From NCBI GenBank assembly GCA_016800925.1, contig JABCPU010000138.1, forward strand, positions 93,508-157,507: DNA of 64,000 nt. Reading direction: 5' to 3'. This DNA comes from Suillus spraguei (taxonomy: Eukaryota; Basidiomycota; Agaricomycetes; Boletales; Suillaceae). Below are positions 1 to 10,185 of the stretch, one piece after another. The position numbers and the translations under genes were made by a program. How positions within the stretch are numbered: position 1 is the first letter of the stretch; the number at the start of each line of letters is the position of its first letter. Under the pieces are notes generated by a model that was not told the origin of the DNA, did not search any database, and saw only the letters and a program-made list of their open reading frames with translations.

Positions 1-2
1 TG

Positions 3-1655
3 CCACTATGGATGGAATTCCGCCAGATGCTATCCATTGACCACATTCAGAGGATCGGAGACGAGTACAATGGATATGAATTCACGCTCCAAATCATCGA
101 TGACCTGCTCTCTCATTCAGGAAAGCACCTTACGGACTTCGGTCTCCCATCTCCTCCCAGGCGTTCCATTGAAGTCTATAATGAACAGAAATATCTACGC
201 GACAATCACGCAGCATTCGAAGCCCAAAGCAATAACATGGCTGAACAATTGAATCCGGAACAACGACAAATCCTCGATTGTATTTTGGAGAGCATAATAC
301 AGCGCAGAAACAATTTCTTTTTCATTGAAGGTCGTCCAGGTCGAGGAAAAACGTTTTTAGTCAACGCACTCTCAACAATGTTACGTGCCCAAGAAGAAAT
401 TGTACTTATTGTTGGAAGCAACGCACTGTGTGCGACTGCATATGATCGTGGACGCACGGCACATCATATGTTTGGCATCCCAGTGACCGACGATAACGTC
501 AATTTACATAGTTCTATTCACCCTCACTCTCCTCGTGCCGATCTCATTCGAAACGCAGCTGCAATCATCTGGGATGAACTCCCTGCCATGAATAAAGCCG
601 GATGGGAGTCTGTCGACGAACTTTGCCGTACAATCTGCAATCGCCCAACAATACCATTCGGAGGACTCACATTCATAGGTTTGGGAGATTTTCGGCAAGC
701 AGGCCCAATTGTCAGCGGAGCTGGAGAGACGGCCACTCTGGCAGCGTCAGTAAAGTCGTCAACACTGTGGAATAGCATTCGGATCTTGACCCTCAACACT
801 GCAATTCGGAGCATGGGTGACCCGCAATTCACATCTTTCGTAGACGGCATTGGAGAGGACTGCACTGGAAATCGACAGAATCTCGCACTCATAGCAGCGA
901 CTACAAGCTTCGACGATACAATTAACTTTCTCTTCCCACCATACGTGCTCGAAGACACGGAGACCTGTCTTCAGCGTGCATTCCTCTCCCCTCTGAACAT
1001 CTATGTCGATGAATTCAACGACAAAATTTTGGAAAGTTTGCCAGGCGAATTTCGTGCGTATTCCACACATACATTATGCAAAACATTTTACTAACAAAGC
1101 ATAGAATCTTACTTCAGCTCAGACAGTCTGAAGGAGGCTGAACACGCACCTTTAAATGGACCGGAACACACACCTGACTACCTGGCAATGTTAACACATC
1201 CTGGAGTACCTCCTCATCGCCTAGACCTCAAAGAAAACAGTGTCTGCGCCATTCAACGAAACCTTTCGGTAGAAAAGGGATTGGTCAGAAACGCACGCGT
1301 GCGCGTGATTGCATCGCATCGTCGGTTCATCGAAGTACAACTTATCAATACATTTACATTCGAGAGCCACTGCATTCCCCGCATCAACTTTTCCTTCCAT
1401 CCCAATCGTTCATCGTGGACAGTCAATCGCAGACAGTTTCCTCTACGGCTCGCATACGCAACAACGTTTAATGGATGTCAAGGATTGACGCTAGCACGAA
1501 CCGTACTCGATTTGCGAACCGATTCCTTTGCTCACGGTCAACTGTACACAGCGTTGTCGAGAGTGAGAATGCGAAGTGATACATTATGTTTATTTGCGGA
1601 GACAAATGAAGGACAAGACTGCGCTAATATCGTATTTCCTGAGTTACTACTGTAA
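3..1655 (+). CDS. Helitron helicase (PIF1-type), 5' end outside window
   Basis: C-terminal helicase half of a rolling-circle (Helitron) Rep/helicase, which unwinds DNA during transposition. Two exons: the first is open to the left edge and ends at 1053, an intron runs 1054-1104 (GTGCGT, branch-like CTAAC, ATAG), and the second exon is 1105-1655. Splicing restores one frame and gives SYFSSDSLKEAE, the segment normally found at this point in Helitron helicases. Visible motifs are Walker A GRPGRGKT (about residue 106 counting from the Met at 12), Walker B IIWDELPAM, GLGDFRQAGPI, and the C-terminal YTALSRVR. Without the join the gene looks like two pieces split by a stop, but the intron explains this. 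The Rep nuclease part would lie upstream of the window. I could not define the 3' Helitron end (hairpin plus CTRR) with confidence. Confidence 0.85.
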
Positions 1656-1832
1656 ACAGATTTATAATGGACCGACCGAAGGGGAGTCCTTGTCCGCTTA
1701 TATAACATCAGCTCACCCTTGACCCTCACGTGCAGCAACAGCGGAAAGCGGCATACGCTGAGCCGACCTATTGAATAATTAAATAATTGTACAACCACCC
1801 CAACATCTTACTACGAATATTGTTTCTCTCAC

Positions 1833-2537
1833 ATGTCTCATTCACGAAATGCGAGTGACTTAAGCGACTTGAGCGACCTGAGCGCGAGCATCAGCGAACC
1901 TGAATCTGTCATCAGCTTCAACGAGGATGTGTATTTGGCCATGCAAAACGCTGTTGTATCCACTGCGACTTACGTGGGACAGGCTCAACAAATAATAGAG
2001 CAACTAGCGACGAATCAATACAGATGGATCACGACTCCACCAAGTGTGCACGACGTGGACGCATCCAAGGTTCTGGACGCAATGCTGAGGAACGCTCACA
2101 GGACCGGTGGCGAAAGCTCCGAGCGTTATACCGCCTGTGCTATTTGTGCATGTCATGAGATCCACGAACAAGTCAATCTCCCAAGGACTTGGTTCATGTA
2201 TCTGTTATGGCCATGTAAGTTAGAACTTCGAGATGTCTGCCATGGACACTAACACAATTTCTTTGTTGATAGTCACAGCCGGAACCCACCAACCATCAGA
2301 CTTGGTTTCTGGTCAGGCCACGCCGACTATTGACGACACCTATGGCAGCCTCGTAAGTGCCAGTCCAGAACGGAGTAACAGATTCAGGAACGATGTACGT
2401 CTTACTAGTTAGAAAACGGCTTTGGCGCTAACTTCCAGCAGGTTAATCAACGAGATGGTTATAGATGCGTTATTTCAGGTGTCTGGGATGGAGCACACAA
2501 ACCCGCTGGTGTCCAGCAGGGTTGGGTAACACAATAG
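1833..2537 (+). pseudogene. HNH-domain fungal protein, truncated by block A
   Basis: Three exons, 1833-2214, 2273-2394 and 2442-2537, with introns GTAAGT...GATAG and GTACGT...CAGCAG. Together they make 199 codons that end at a TAG. The N-terminus is a low-complexity Ser/Asp run (SDLSDLSDLSAS). The third exon reads RDGYRCVISGVWD, the entry motif of the HNH-type domain common in basidiomycete proteins of unknown role. The metal-binding His/Asn residues that should follow are absent, because homology to block A begins at 2533 and supplies the stop. I infer that a longer HNH gene was cut by the arrival of block A. Product and role are unknown; this fragment is probably inactive. Confidence 0.55.
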
Positions 2538-3155
2538 GTCGAGATGCGATAATTACATAAAATGCTGCATCGTGGATAGTTGGCGCGGCATTATATGCGG
2601 CACTGTGGCAATAGGCGGTTACCCCCATCATGAGTCTTCCATAAGCTCGTGACCAGCCTGGCTTATACCACCACATCACCCTCGGACTCGCTGCAAAGAC
2701 CCATCGAATGATCAAGTTGGACTCTGGTATGCCTCTCATAAATCGTTTTCAAACTTTCGTATTACACAAACCTTTTGCAGCTCGTCACGGTACCAGGCCA
2801 TCATACAAGCGTTCGATGATTTCATTGAATCATATATTTATATATAGGCCTCTGGAAGGCTCCGTAAGCAGAGTTCAGACTCTGGAATCTTTCCAGAAGA
2901 ATTCTGCTTCTTTTGACAATCGCGAGGCCCACGTTCTGAGCTTCGCGCTGTACTTCAAGCCCTCAGCCCGCAGGATTCTGGCTCGATTAGTAAATAAGCA
3001 TCCAGCCATTCGCCTCCGATGGTTGAGAGCTTCGCAGCATGTCTCAGGGTCTGGCTCGATTGCCATTCGCGAGCTAGTACGTCCCTGACCTATCTCACTA
3101 TAATACTGCGACATAGTCTGCAACGTTTCAATGTTGTCTGCATTTTTTCAGGACA

Positions 3156-4687
3156 ATGTCACCACTTCTGCCCCTCTCCACGAATATTCATGAACCCCAA
3201 AGGCTTTCTCTTGCCCGCAAACTCATTTTGTTAGTCATGTTCTGTCTTACTCAATTTATAGATACCTTGAGTATGTCGGCTCTCTTATCTGCGATTCCTG
3301 CACTTGAGGCATCCATGGGTATGACTGAAATTCAATCCACTTGGGTGTTTAGTGGGTTCCGATTAAATTTTTCATCATTCCTACTTATCGTGCGTGTCCA
3401 TCCCGTAAAGTCCTGGTTTGCACTTCAATGCATAGTCTTAGAGTGGCCGTCTCAGTGACGTATACAACCCAAGTTAGTACTGTGCTGCCTAGCATACCTG
3501 ACGTACATGCTAATATAATAGTTCGTAGAAACTGTATTCATTGGAGGAGTGTCCACTCTTGGTATCCTCTCGTTGTGCGCAGGATTCGTTTACACCACAG
3601 TTCCTATCCTTGTTCTGAGAGCAATCACTGGAATAAGTGATCATTCTCGCTGGTGTGTTGGTTCTGACTGATGAAGGTTACTTCTTAGCTTCTGCGATGA
3701 CGATTCCCTCTGCTCTAAAACTATTGGTCAAGGTATTTCCAGATCCACTCGAACAGGCTCGGGCAGTAGGGTTCTTTGCAGGCTGTGGTGCAGTGGCCAT
3801 CAGTGAGCATCCCGCATATCGTAAGACAACCCTCATAGTATCAAGATATGTTCCTCTTATCTATCATTACATACTTATCATACACGTTTCATCCACGTTC
3901 ATATTTCCGTTCTCCGTTCAAACGATCCTCTAATATTCAGCGTCCATAGAATTCTTTTCCCTCAGTCTTTCCAACTAAGACTGAGGTGAGCTACTTACTA
4001 CGACTTGAACATCATACTTAGTACTAACGATGTATAGTTCTCACTCTCTCGTTTCTAGGTATGAACCTGTCATAGTGTAGTCTTTCCAACTAAGACTGAG
4101 TTCTCACTCTCTCGTTTCTAGTTCGACCGCCTCCGTTCTCTCACACATAGTTCCTTTACATAGTGGGCGGTCTTGTGGTCGGTGCAATGTTCGTTCAATG
4201 GGTGTCTTACCATTGGGTCTTCTGGTTTGTGGCATGCGCGGCTTTTCCAGTGGCCCTGATTTGTATTTTCATGATACCGTCACAAATCAGAGAGACTGCA
4301 GGCAGTCGTAAGCCTAAAGGGGCCAAATGGAAGTCCCTTGATTTGATCGGCGTAGGCGTCTTGACTGGTATAAATCTTTCAGCACACTTTTCTTTGTGTC
4401 GCTTACGAACTTTGATAGTTTCCTTCATCTTGTTGATTTTCGCCGTGACATCCGGTTCCACTGATGGTTGGAAGTCCCCGGTTGTATTGATTCTCCTGAT
4501 CATTTCAATTATAATGATAGCTGGGTTTTTCTACTGGGAAACACTTTTGCCTGCGGACTGAGCTGCCATGTATGTCAACGGAAATCTTAGCATCAATCAC
4601 CGGCTGATCTTGTACCAGACCACCACGGACATGGTTCTACAACAACTTCTCTGTTCTGTTGGCCACTGCACTTTTGCCATCCTTTTC
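3156..4687 (+). pseudogene. MFS multidrug-type transporter, left truncated copy
   Basis: Membrane transporter of the major facilitator superfamily, probably the fungal 14-segment drug:H+ antiporter type (family inference). The start is the ATG at 3156. Exons carry QFIDTLSMSALLSAIPALEASMG (first membrane helix), then SGRLSDVYNP (the motif A loop), GGVSTLGILSLCAG, IPSALKLLVKVFPDPLEQAR, and GGLVVGAMFVQWVSYHWVFW, joined by short GT-AG introns. Three faults are visible: a large insertion in the intron beginning near 3801, a nonsense TGA at 4559-4561 where the right copy has CGA, and loss of everything past 4687. It cannot make a complete transporter. The homologous gene at 41978-43924 extends to the normal C-terminus. 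Confidence 0.8.
3838..4150. other. About 310-bp insertion inside an MFS intron
   Basis: Absent from the right copy, where CCCTCATAG runs straight into TTCCTTTACATAG. The insert contains two copies each of TCTTTCCAACTAAGACTGAG and TTCTCACTCTCTCGTTTCTAG and ends in ACACATAG. CATAG at both edges could be a short target duplication. No coding capacity or terminal inverted repeat was seen; it may be a solo remnant of a transposon. Confidence 0.5.
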
Positions 4688-5100
4688 GGTGCGAATGGAA
4701 TACTGCATTATGAACAAGATCAAGCACTGATTATTCCAGAGTTTTGAGGAGGCGCAAGGTGTGATGGAGCTCATCATCTTGGCGGAGGAGGAGGAAGAGC
4801 AACAGAATATCATTGCATGGGAATGGCCTGAAGTAGTTTGAGAGGATGCTCACTTCACCTCCAGTGATGCCAATCGCAGGTGGGAAGCGGTCTTGAGTAC
4901 TCGTAATGCAATATATCTAGGGGAGATAAGTTAATGGGTCGAGCCAGATAGCCTGCTTATGTAAGAATATGAGGTTTTCAAGGCACGGACTCGGAGGAGT
5001 CCGTGGGTTGAAACGTTTCGAAGCTATCTACCCTGCCATGTCTTTAAATCTCAGAGTGAACATTAACCGTCTTGCAATCAAGCTCCTTCAACGAATAGGC
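4688..5100. other. Spacer between block A and coiled-coil gene
   Basis: No gene recognised. The segment begins exactly where homology to the right MFS copy stops. It holds a Glu-rich frame fragment (GGAGGAGGAGGAAGAGC near 4780) but no open frame of useful length, and a direct CGGACTC/CGGAGGAGTCCG run near 4985. Confidence 0.4.
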
Positions 5101-6232
5101 ATGTTGGAGGCTCCTGAATCTCTCCATTTCCTTTCCTTCAATGATGGACTGGGTGTACAATTCAATGTCCGTTTTTATCGAGACATCATTTCAAAACAGG
5201 CAGACCGTGACAACGTCGGAAACAATCACTATACGCAATGCCTTTTATTCTGTGTTGATCACTACAAATGCTTGCAAAATCCAGAGCACGAGTTCCTTGT
5301 CCTCCAGTTTAGCCACTGGAAAACCGGCAGCTCTGCCACTGCTGCTCTGTGCGTTGACCGCACCGTCGACATCCCCACACACTCACATGCATCTGGGCTA
5401 CTCACACCATCATCATCGAAATACCCTGCACGGGATACGGTGTACCTCATCGGCTGTGCCAGTCCCTTGAATATCGACTCACATCTGACTGCCAGGTTCA
5501 AATCTTACAGACGGATCTCCTCGCTTTCGTTCAATTCTGTCCGGCCTTCTGTTTTACAAGTTGCAGACCTGTTAGTTCTAGTGAACCAACAGGACCTCAA
5601 CTATGATATCCTCTGTACCCAATGCTACTGGTGGAGTGGCACTGTTTGCAAGAGTTTGGAAAGGCTTTTTAGAGGGGAGGAGGAAGTGTTTGACCCGGAC
5701 AACCGTGGCCACTTTGGCCCCATCATATTAATGCAACCATTAGAGGATGATATCAGCAACATTTGTGCTAAATTCTGGCCCGCTTACAAGGAAACAGAGA
5801 AGCAAGTGGCCGATCTCCAGCTTCAACATCAGGCCGAACGTGCACAGGTACACATCTTCAGTCAAACTGGCCTTTCCTTTATTGATTGTGCCTGACCCTG
5901 CAGATTCTGGAACAAGGCCGCTCCCAGCGGCAACCTGAAATTGACGAGCGCGACCGCCAGATCGAGGAGCGTAATCGCCAGATCGCCGAGGTGTGCATTT
6001 TCTGCAGAAGTGGTTTTCTTCGACTGATGGTAGTTTTGGCCGATCTCCAGCTTCAACATCAGGCCGAACGTGCACGGCAACCTGAAATTGACGAGCGCGA
6101 CCGCCGGATCGCCGAGGTGTGCATTTTCTGCAGAAGTGGTTTTCTTCGACTGATGGTAGTTTCCTTCCTGAACTTCAGTTGGTAGCTGAACTTGAACGAA
6201 TGAGGACGCAACGTACCCCAGCTATCAACTAG
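5101..6232 (+). CDS. Basidiomycete uncharacterised protein with coiled-coil tail (paralogue 1)
   Basis: A paralogue lies at 36573-41611. The start at 5101 (MLEAPESLHF) gives a first exon of 249 codons against 252 in the paralogue, so I prefer it to the upstream Met codons. Shared landmarks are a PEHEFLVLQFSHW-like block (about residues 58-72), VDRT, and QCYWWSGTVCKSL near residue 180. Exon 1 ends at 5847, an intron runs 5848-5903, and exon 2 is 5904-5990. An in-phase 22-codon exon at 6051-6116 repeats part of exons 1 and 2, and the last exon is 6179-6232 (ends RTPAIN). The tail is charged and Gln/Arg/Glu-rich (ERDRQIEERNRQIAE), a predicted coiled coil. Function is unknown. The family is recognisable only as recurrent in mushroom genomes. 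Confidence 0.6.
5931..6163 (+). repeat. Duplicated exon-intron unit in the coiled-coil region
   Basis: The segment from GGCAACCTGAAATTGACGAG through GTGTGCATTTTCTGCAGAAG to GATGGTAGTTT occurs twice, near 5931-6033 and 6076-6163. A copy of the end of exon 1 (GATCTCCAGCTTCAACATCA) precedes the second occurrence. The second copy stays in phase, so it can lengthen the coiled coil instead of breaking it. Confidence 0.7.
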
Positions 6233-6610
6233 ACCTTCATAAGTCACATCCGCACCTGATCATAGCAGTGAAGCGCACCGTTTTCAATTCCAACCGTTTT
6301 CATGTCCCAGAAGGTCATGTTTCCGTGGTAGTTAGCATATCCACAGGCCTGCTCAATGAAAGTTGGACGATATGCATAGGTTTGGTGTCGCAAGTCCATC
6401 AAGTCATAGATGTAGGCGCAATCTTGATGCCTCCAGATCTAATTTTCTAAACTGGAGAGCGTGGGTCATACCCAGATGGCACACAGCAGCACGCCATGAG
6501 TCAGACGTCCACAGATTCTAGGACCCTGCGCGGATGGGACTTCCGCGTGAAGAACTAGTTGATAGAGGACCATAGTTAACAACTCAGGTTAACAACTCAG
6601 ATAGATAGGT
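6233..6610. other. Spacer with short direct repeats
   Basis: No gene seen. GTTAACAACTCAG occurs twice in tandem near 6570-6600, just before the minisatellite. Confidence 0.4.
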
Positions 6611-7045
6611 TGTGAGTATATCGATCCTCCTCCAAGCTCGAGCCACGCTGATCCAAGCCATTGCCAACTATTCACAGTTTGTGAGTATGTTGATCCTCCT
6701 TCAAGCCGGAGCCATGCTGATCGAAGTCCTTGCCCACCGTTGGCAGGATATGAGCGTGTCGATACTCCTCCGGGCTCGAGCTATGCCGATAGAAGTCCTT
6801 GGTCACTGTTCGCAGGGTGAGTGTGTTGATCCTCCTTCGAGCTCGAGCCGTGCTGATTGAAGTCGTTGCACACTGTTCGCAAGGTGTGAGTGTGTCAATC
6901 TTCCTCTGAGCCCAAGTCATGCTGATCAAAGTCCTTTCCCACTGTCCGTAGCCTGTGAGTGTGTCGATCTTATTTCGAGCTCAGGCCATGCTGATCGAAG
7001 TACTTGTCCACTGTTCGCAGGGTGAGTGTGCTGATCCTCCTTTGA
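6611..7045 (+). repeat. 69-bp minisatellite, about six copies
   Basis: Units of roughly 67-70 bp run head to tail. Each has the skeleton GTGAGTGTGTTGATCCTCCT, then CGAGCTCGAGCC, TGCTGATCGAAGTCCTTG and CACTGTTCGCAGGG, diverging by substitutions and small indels. The array ends exactly where block B begins (about 7051). Some frames stay open across it, but the unit length drifts, so I do not read it as coding. Confidence 0.8.
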
Positions 7046-7099
7046 ACCCGATCCATTATCGATCATCCTTTAACCTCATTTTGGCGATCCAAGCACTGA

Positions 7100-7618
7100 G
7101 TGGTGGTATATATATATGCCATTGCCATTGTCATACGCGAGATTTTGGTGATATTGACTTCACCGCAGGTCATCATCGTCACTCGGTTGCATGCCATGTA
7201 TCAACGATCCAGAAAGATGCTGATATTTCTTATTGTCACTTATAGACTTTCCTGGCTGTCAACATTTTTGACGGTGGCAACCATAAATGTTAACGATGCG
7301 TGCTTCAGGAGGTACGCCTACATAATTGTTAATATTCATCTCTTTGATGAATACCAGGAGAACTCGTTCTCTCCGACGCTTATTAGTGCTCATGTGGAAG
7401 ATGTTCAACTTCTGGGTTCTATTACTTGGATGCTCGGCACCGTGTTTGAGGTCCTCACACTGTGTCTCGCAGTTTTGCACGTCATGCAGATGGTTGTGCT
7501 GGGACCCCGCCGAATCTTTAATGTTCGAGAATATCACGCTAAGCTTGTGGCCGGCTCCGACGCAGTAACCCGTATGACCTCTATTGCTTTCCAGGAGCGC
7601 GTGCACACGATGCATTGA
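7100..7618 (+). pseudogene. DUF6533-like integral membrane protein fragment, left copy
   Basis: Several hydrophobic stretches are present, including VIREILVILTSPQVIIVTRL, MLIFLIVT and LGSITWMLGTVFEVLTLCLA, with the LHAMYQRSRKML loop that resembles the basidiomycete DUF6533 multi-spanning family. Function of that family is unknown. Only the C-terminal part is present, because block B begins inside the gene and no N-terminal helices or start are visible. The right copy reads FLAVNIFDGGNHN where this copy is frame-shifted (YRLSWLSTFLTVATIN), which indicates decay. Confidence 0.45.
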
Positions 7619-7917
7619 TAGCGTGTCATACTCGGTGAAGTGAACACTTGTCTAGTGCTTTACAAGGAGCAGGGGAATTTACTTTTATTAACTCCCACTT
7701 TCGTGATGGTATTCTACGCAAGTTACCGTTTCGAAGTAAATTTCAAGGAAACTATTCAGGCAATGTTTTCGTTAATATCAGTGTTGACACTGTTGAGATG
7801 CAAGATTTCCCACGGGTGCTTAATTCTTTATTAAACTCAGATCATTAAACTTATCAGCAAAAGATTTCGACGGTCTTCTTCAGTCAAGTCCACCTTGAGA
7901 GTCCTCAATCATACAAA

Positions 7918-10027
7918 ATGGCCGAAATACACGATCAGTTCGATACCATCCTTATTCTTGACTTTGGTTCCCAGGTTCGGGATTTGTGTTCTAGCTCACA
8001 TCGTCTCATATATTGATCATCAGTGTCGGTTTAGTACAGTCATCTCATAACAAGAAGATGTCGTGAATTGAACGTATATGCTGAACTTATGCCGTGTACA
8101 TCGAAGCTAGCAGATCTCAAGTTCAAACCCAAAGGTTCGCTCGTGTGATGCAGCAGGAAACGCGTTTCTGACGCAAAATTCCAGGGATCATCCTTTCCGG
8201 ATCTCCATACTCTGTGTACGATGACGATGCACCTTACGCGGATCCTGGTATCTACACTCTGGGTGTTCCTATCCTTGGTATCTGTTATGGCCTCCAGGTC
8301 TGGTTTTCTCGAGCATCATGGTGGACACTAACTCACGCAGGATCCAGGAGCTCTGCTGTAATTATAAGGGACAGGTAGCAAAATGCGATCATCGCTAATA
8401 CGGGCTTGCAGAGGTTCAGATTAGCAGGTCCAGTGGATCTGGAAACTCCGTCGATGCTCTGTTCGAAGACTCGGCGATCAGATGCAAGTGCGTGTTTTTC
8501 GTTTCGTCTGTCATAAGCCAAGTTGACTTGCGATAAGGTCTGGATGTCACACAGAGATCAACTGTCTGTTATGCCTCCTGACTTCCATGTCATCTGACGG
8601 ACGAACACCGCTCCCTATGCCGCCATCGCACATAACTCCAAGTCGATTTATGGCATTCAGTTCCATCCAGAGGTGACACATTCACCGCAGGGAAGGCAGC
8701 TCATTGGTCGATTTGTGTTGAATATATGCCAATGCCGACCAAACTGGACAATGGTGAAGTAATCACGGTGCTACGTTTATTGTCATGTTCACAGTGATTG
8801 CAGGAGGGATTTATTGGCAAGGAAATCGTTCCCATCCGAGAGATATGTGGCCCGAAAGGACGTGTGATCGGCGCAGTCAGCGGAGGCGTCGACAGCACTG
8901 TTGCAGCCAAGTTAATGCACGAAGCAATCGGCGACAGGTGCGCCCCTACGTTCTTTTCGTGACTTGTATCTTACTCGCATACCAGATTCCATGCAATCAT
9001 GGTGGACAACGGCGTGCTTCGTCTGAACGAAGCACAACAAGTCAACGACATGCTGAATAAAGATCTTGGCGTCAACCTGACCGTGGTGGATGCCTCTGAG
9101 CTCTTCCTCTCCCGACTTCATGGTGTCGAAGATCCGGAGCAGAAACGTAAGATTATTGGGAACACGTTCATCAACGTTTTCGAGACAGAAGCGTCGAAGA
9201 TCGAGGAAGCTCCCTAGAAGGAAGAGAAGGGAGCGGAGGCAAAGGGGAAGATTGAATGGCTGTTGCAAGGAACGCTATACCCAGATGTCATCGAGAGCAT
9301 CAGCTTTAAGGGCCCTAGTGCAACCATAAAGACACATCACAATGTCGGTGGGCTTCTCAAGGACATGAAGTTGAAGTTAATTGAACCCCTGCGCGAGCTC
9401 TTCAAAGGTTCGAATGGTGGAATCCCATATTATTGATTACACTGACCGTTCTACGTAGATGAAGTCCGTGCACTTGGGAGACTCCTGTCGATACCAGCAC
9501 CTCTGGGTCAACGTCATCCTTTCCCAGGTCCTGGTCTGGCCATTCGAATTTTGGGCCCCGTCACACGCGAACAAGTGAAGATCCTGCAACAAGCGGATCA
9601 TATTTATATCGAGGAGATCCGCAAGGCGAACCTCTACAATCAAATTAGCCAGGCCATGACCATCTTGCTTCCGGTGAAAGCTGTAGGCGTGATGGGTGAC
9701 AAGCGCACATACGAGCAGGTTTGGAGGACGACACACACTCTTTTACTGCCTTAACATATTTCACAGGTAATTGCTCTGAGGTGACGTCGGAAGACTTCAT
9801 GACTGCCGATTGGTATGTTTTGTCTTACTTTTTAGTCCTGTTCGATGCTATCTTGATTTTCAAGGTATGCGTTCCTTCCCGAAGTCTTGTGTCGGATATC
9901 GTCTAACGAAGTAAGTGGGATCAATCGTGTCACTTATGATATATCTTCGAAGCCCCTGTAAGTCCTGTCATGTTGTCTCATCCGAGTTAAGGTTGATTTC
10001 ATTTTTTAGACTGTGGAGTGGCTATGA
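7918..10027 (+). pseudogene. GUA1: GMP synthase (glutamine-hydrolysing), dead left copy
   Basis: Converts XMP to GMP with ATP and glutamine, the last step of guanine nucleotide synthesis. Recognisable pieces are [19 protein letters not shown], the glutamine amidotransferase nucleophile region [15 protein letters not shown], the pyrophosphatase loop SGGVDST, and [14 protein letters not shown]. Lesions relative to the right copy: TAA near 8396 (CGCGAA became CGCTAA), a missing G near 8465 that shifts EGLGDQM out of frame, and TAG near 9217 after KIEEA. Introns are retained. The intact gene is at 47360-49484. Confidence 0.9.
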
Positions 10028-10185
10028 TTGTTGACGACGCAGCGTGAACACGGAAAACAATACATAGAATATATGTTCAGTATACGTAATTACATAAAGT
10101 AGAAAGTATGCCGACAATGAGACTGTTTGCCTTTGTTGCGGCTGTACAAGTTGTACCTGCGAGCCACAACTTGGACTCTTTTGAT

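Larger units (their letters stand above)
2533..4687 (+). repeat. Block A, left copy of inverted duplication (MFS region)
   Basis: This stretch matches the reverse complement of 42709-44648 at most positions. The match starts at AATAGGTCGAGATGCG and stops at GCCATCCTTTTC. The left copy has about 310 extra bases at 3838-4150. The right copy has about 100 extra bases near 44403-44500, flanked by TCCGAGG repeats. The copy carries an MFS gene without its last transmembrane segments. No terminal repeats were seen at the block edges. Confidence 0.85.

Noticed and set aside
1054..1104. Frameshift or stop splitting the Helitron helicase
   Set aside because: Removing a 51-nt GT-AG intron with a CTAAC branch restores a continuous frame with the expected motif.
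1656..1832. Helitron 3' terminus with hairpin in the CGGAAAGCGG/GAGCCGAC region
   Set aside because: No convincing hairpin followed by CTRR could be fixed by eye.
7259..7615. 118-124-codon antisense frame to the membrane-protein gene, present in both block B copies
   Set aside because: It is the mirror frame of a conserved sense reading; conservation follows from the duplication.
9400..9430. GGTTCGAATGGTGGAATCC resembling a tRNA T-arm
   Set aside because: It lies at an exon-intron border of the GMP synthase copy and no matching acceptor, D-arm or anticodon arm surrounds it.
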